DNA of 64,000 bases, taken from positions 2,696,501 to 2,760,500 of the forward strand of contig NZ_CP020038.1 of assembly GCF_002157225.2 (NCBI RefSeq). Reading direction: 5' to 3'. This document shows positions 63,577 through 64,000 of this stretch, piece after piece. Below the pieces are notes generated by a model that saw only the letters and a program-made list of their open reading frames with translations, was not told where the DNA came from and made no database searches. The position numbers and the translations under genes were made by a program. Origin of the DNA: Agarilytica rhodophyticola (GTDB lineage Bacteria > Pseudomonadota > Gammaproteobacteria > Pseudomonadales > Cellvibrionaceae). Each line of letters opens with the position of its first letter. Position 1 is the stretch's first letter.

Positions 63577-64000
63577 ATGGCTGAACCTTTTTTCCAACAT
63601 TTAAAATCCTTACCTGCAAGCATGTCCGCAGACAATGCTTGGCAAAATGTTAAAGGTTTAAGCCGAGGTAATTTGAGTGTACCAATACTGCTATTAATGC
63701 TGCTTGGTATGATGATGTTACCTCTGCCTCCTTTCATGTTGGATGCATTTTTTTCTTTTAATATTGCTTTATCTATAGTTGTTCTTTTAGTAGCTGTGTA
63801 CGCCTTGCGTCCACTAGATTTTGCTGTATTTCCTACCATTTTGCTAATTGCTACCTTACTGCGTTTGGCTTTAAACGTTGCCTCCACCAGGGTGGTGTTA
63901 CTGCGTGGGCATGAAGGTGGTGACGCTGCTGGCAAGGTTATACAAGCTTTTGGTGAAGTTGTGATTGGTGGTAATTATGCGGTAGGTCTAGTGGTGTTTA
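63577..64000 (+). CDS. flhA: flagellar export apparatus protein FlhA (3' end outside window)
   Basis: The first 141 codons of FlhA, partial at the window edge. VPILLLMLLGMMMLPLPPFM and LDAFFSFNIALSIVVLLVAV are the first helices, then the FHIPEP-type signature region RPLDFAVFPTILLIATLLRL and ALNVASTRVVLLRGHEG. It forms the nonameric gate of the flagellar type III export system. ATG at 63577 is preceded by AGAGAAAG; an upstream in-frame ATG at 63556 has no ribosome-binding site. Presence indicates a flagellated cell. Confidence 0.96.
   Translation, partial: MAEPFFQHLKSLPASMSADNAWQNVKGLSRGNLSVPILLLMLLGMMMLPLPPFMLDAFFSFNIALSIVVLLVAVYALRPLDFAVFPTILLIATLLRLALNVASTRVVLLRGHEGGDAAGKVIQAFGEVVIGGNYAVGLVVF

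Noticed and set aside
63492-63935. 147-codon minus-strand frame
   Set aside because: It is antisense to the conserved N-terminus of FlhA.

Overview
The window looks like the chromosome of a moderately AT-rich marine gammaproteobacterium, most likely of the Cellvibrionales/Pseudomonadales side (inferred from gene content, not from a 16S gene; no rRNA or tRNA gene was seen). Pointers are the rnm-yciO-scpA-scpB-rluB block, a yceF/yceD-rpmF-plsX-fabD-fabG-acpP-fabF-pabC-mltG-tmk-holB-pilZ-tatD series ordered as in Pseudomonas but without fabH, a PilZ of Pseudomonas type, ThrH, an Fe-S type CysH and CysB. Most of the window is compact housekeeping DNA with many GTG and TTG starts.

Layout. 1-2.9 kb: end of a DUF58-TgpA (transglutaminase) operon. 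3.3-10.2 kb: an unknown small protein, an MFS transporter, a SpoU-type methyltransferase, a CBS-domain protein, a divergent PdxJ, a periplasmic cyclophilin, an SH3/coiled-coil membrane protein, YciI and a VC0807-like membrane protein. 10.2-15.4 kb: rnm, yciO, scpA, scpB, rluB, gtrA-like. 15.5-18.3 kb: diguanylate cyclase, flavodoxin, dgkA, yceF. 18.4-29.9 kb: ribosomal protein L32, fatty-acid/phospholipid synthesis and the pabC-to-tatD operon, interrupted by rluA on the opposite strand. 29.9-34.2 kb: glycosyltransferase, PAP2 phosphatase, dUTPase, mdh, bcp. 34.2-37.2 kb: gene-poor AT-rich DNA holding two AraC-type paralogues. 37.4-46 kb: yajC, PLP enzyme, nucleotidase, UspA protein, then a sulfur-assimilation set (TauE/SafE, CysB, thioredoxin-like protein, CysH), thrH and pabB. 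46-54.5 kb: Rieske protein, GNAT, roxA, purB, an AT-rich insert with a secreted unknown and cysK, then hflD and mnmA.

54.5-63.1 kb is the most unusual part. A FeeM/LuxI-fold N-acyltransferase is translationally coupled to a multi-pass membrane histidine kinase. Facing them is a minus-strand group encoding a response regulator that resembles the LqsR/CqsS-associated family, a small protein joining a histidine-kinase-like dimerisation segment (no ATPase) to a receiver domain, and a TonB-dependent receptor. I read this as a candidate cell-cell signalling circuit in which a FeeM-type synthase takes the place of the usual CqsA/LqsA synthase. The assignment rests on motifs and gene order only. A secreted transglutaminase-TPR protein and a hairpin-rich repeat region separate it from the start of flhA, which runs off the end of the window.

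Across the window several of the recognisable sigma-70-like promoters (yceD, acpP, scpA, weakly the flavodoxin gene) share a G+C-rich GCGC-type block directly after the -10 box. The yceD promoter leaves almost no 5' leader.
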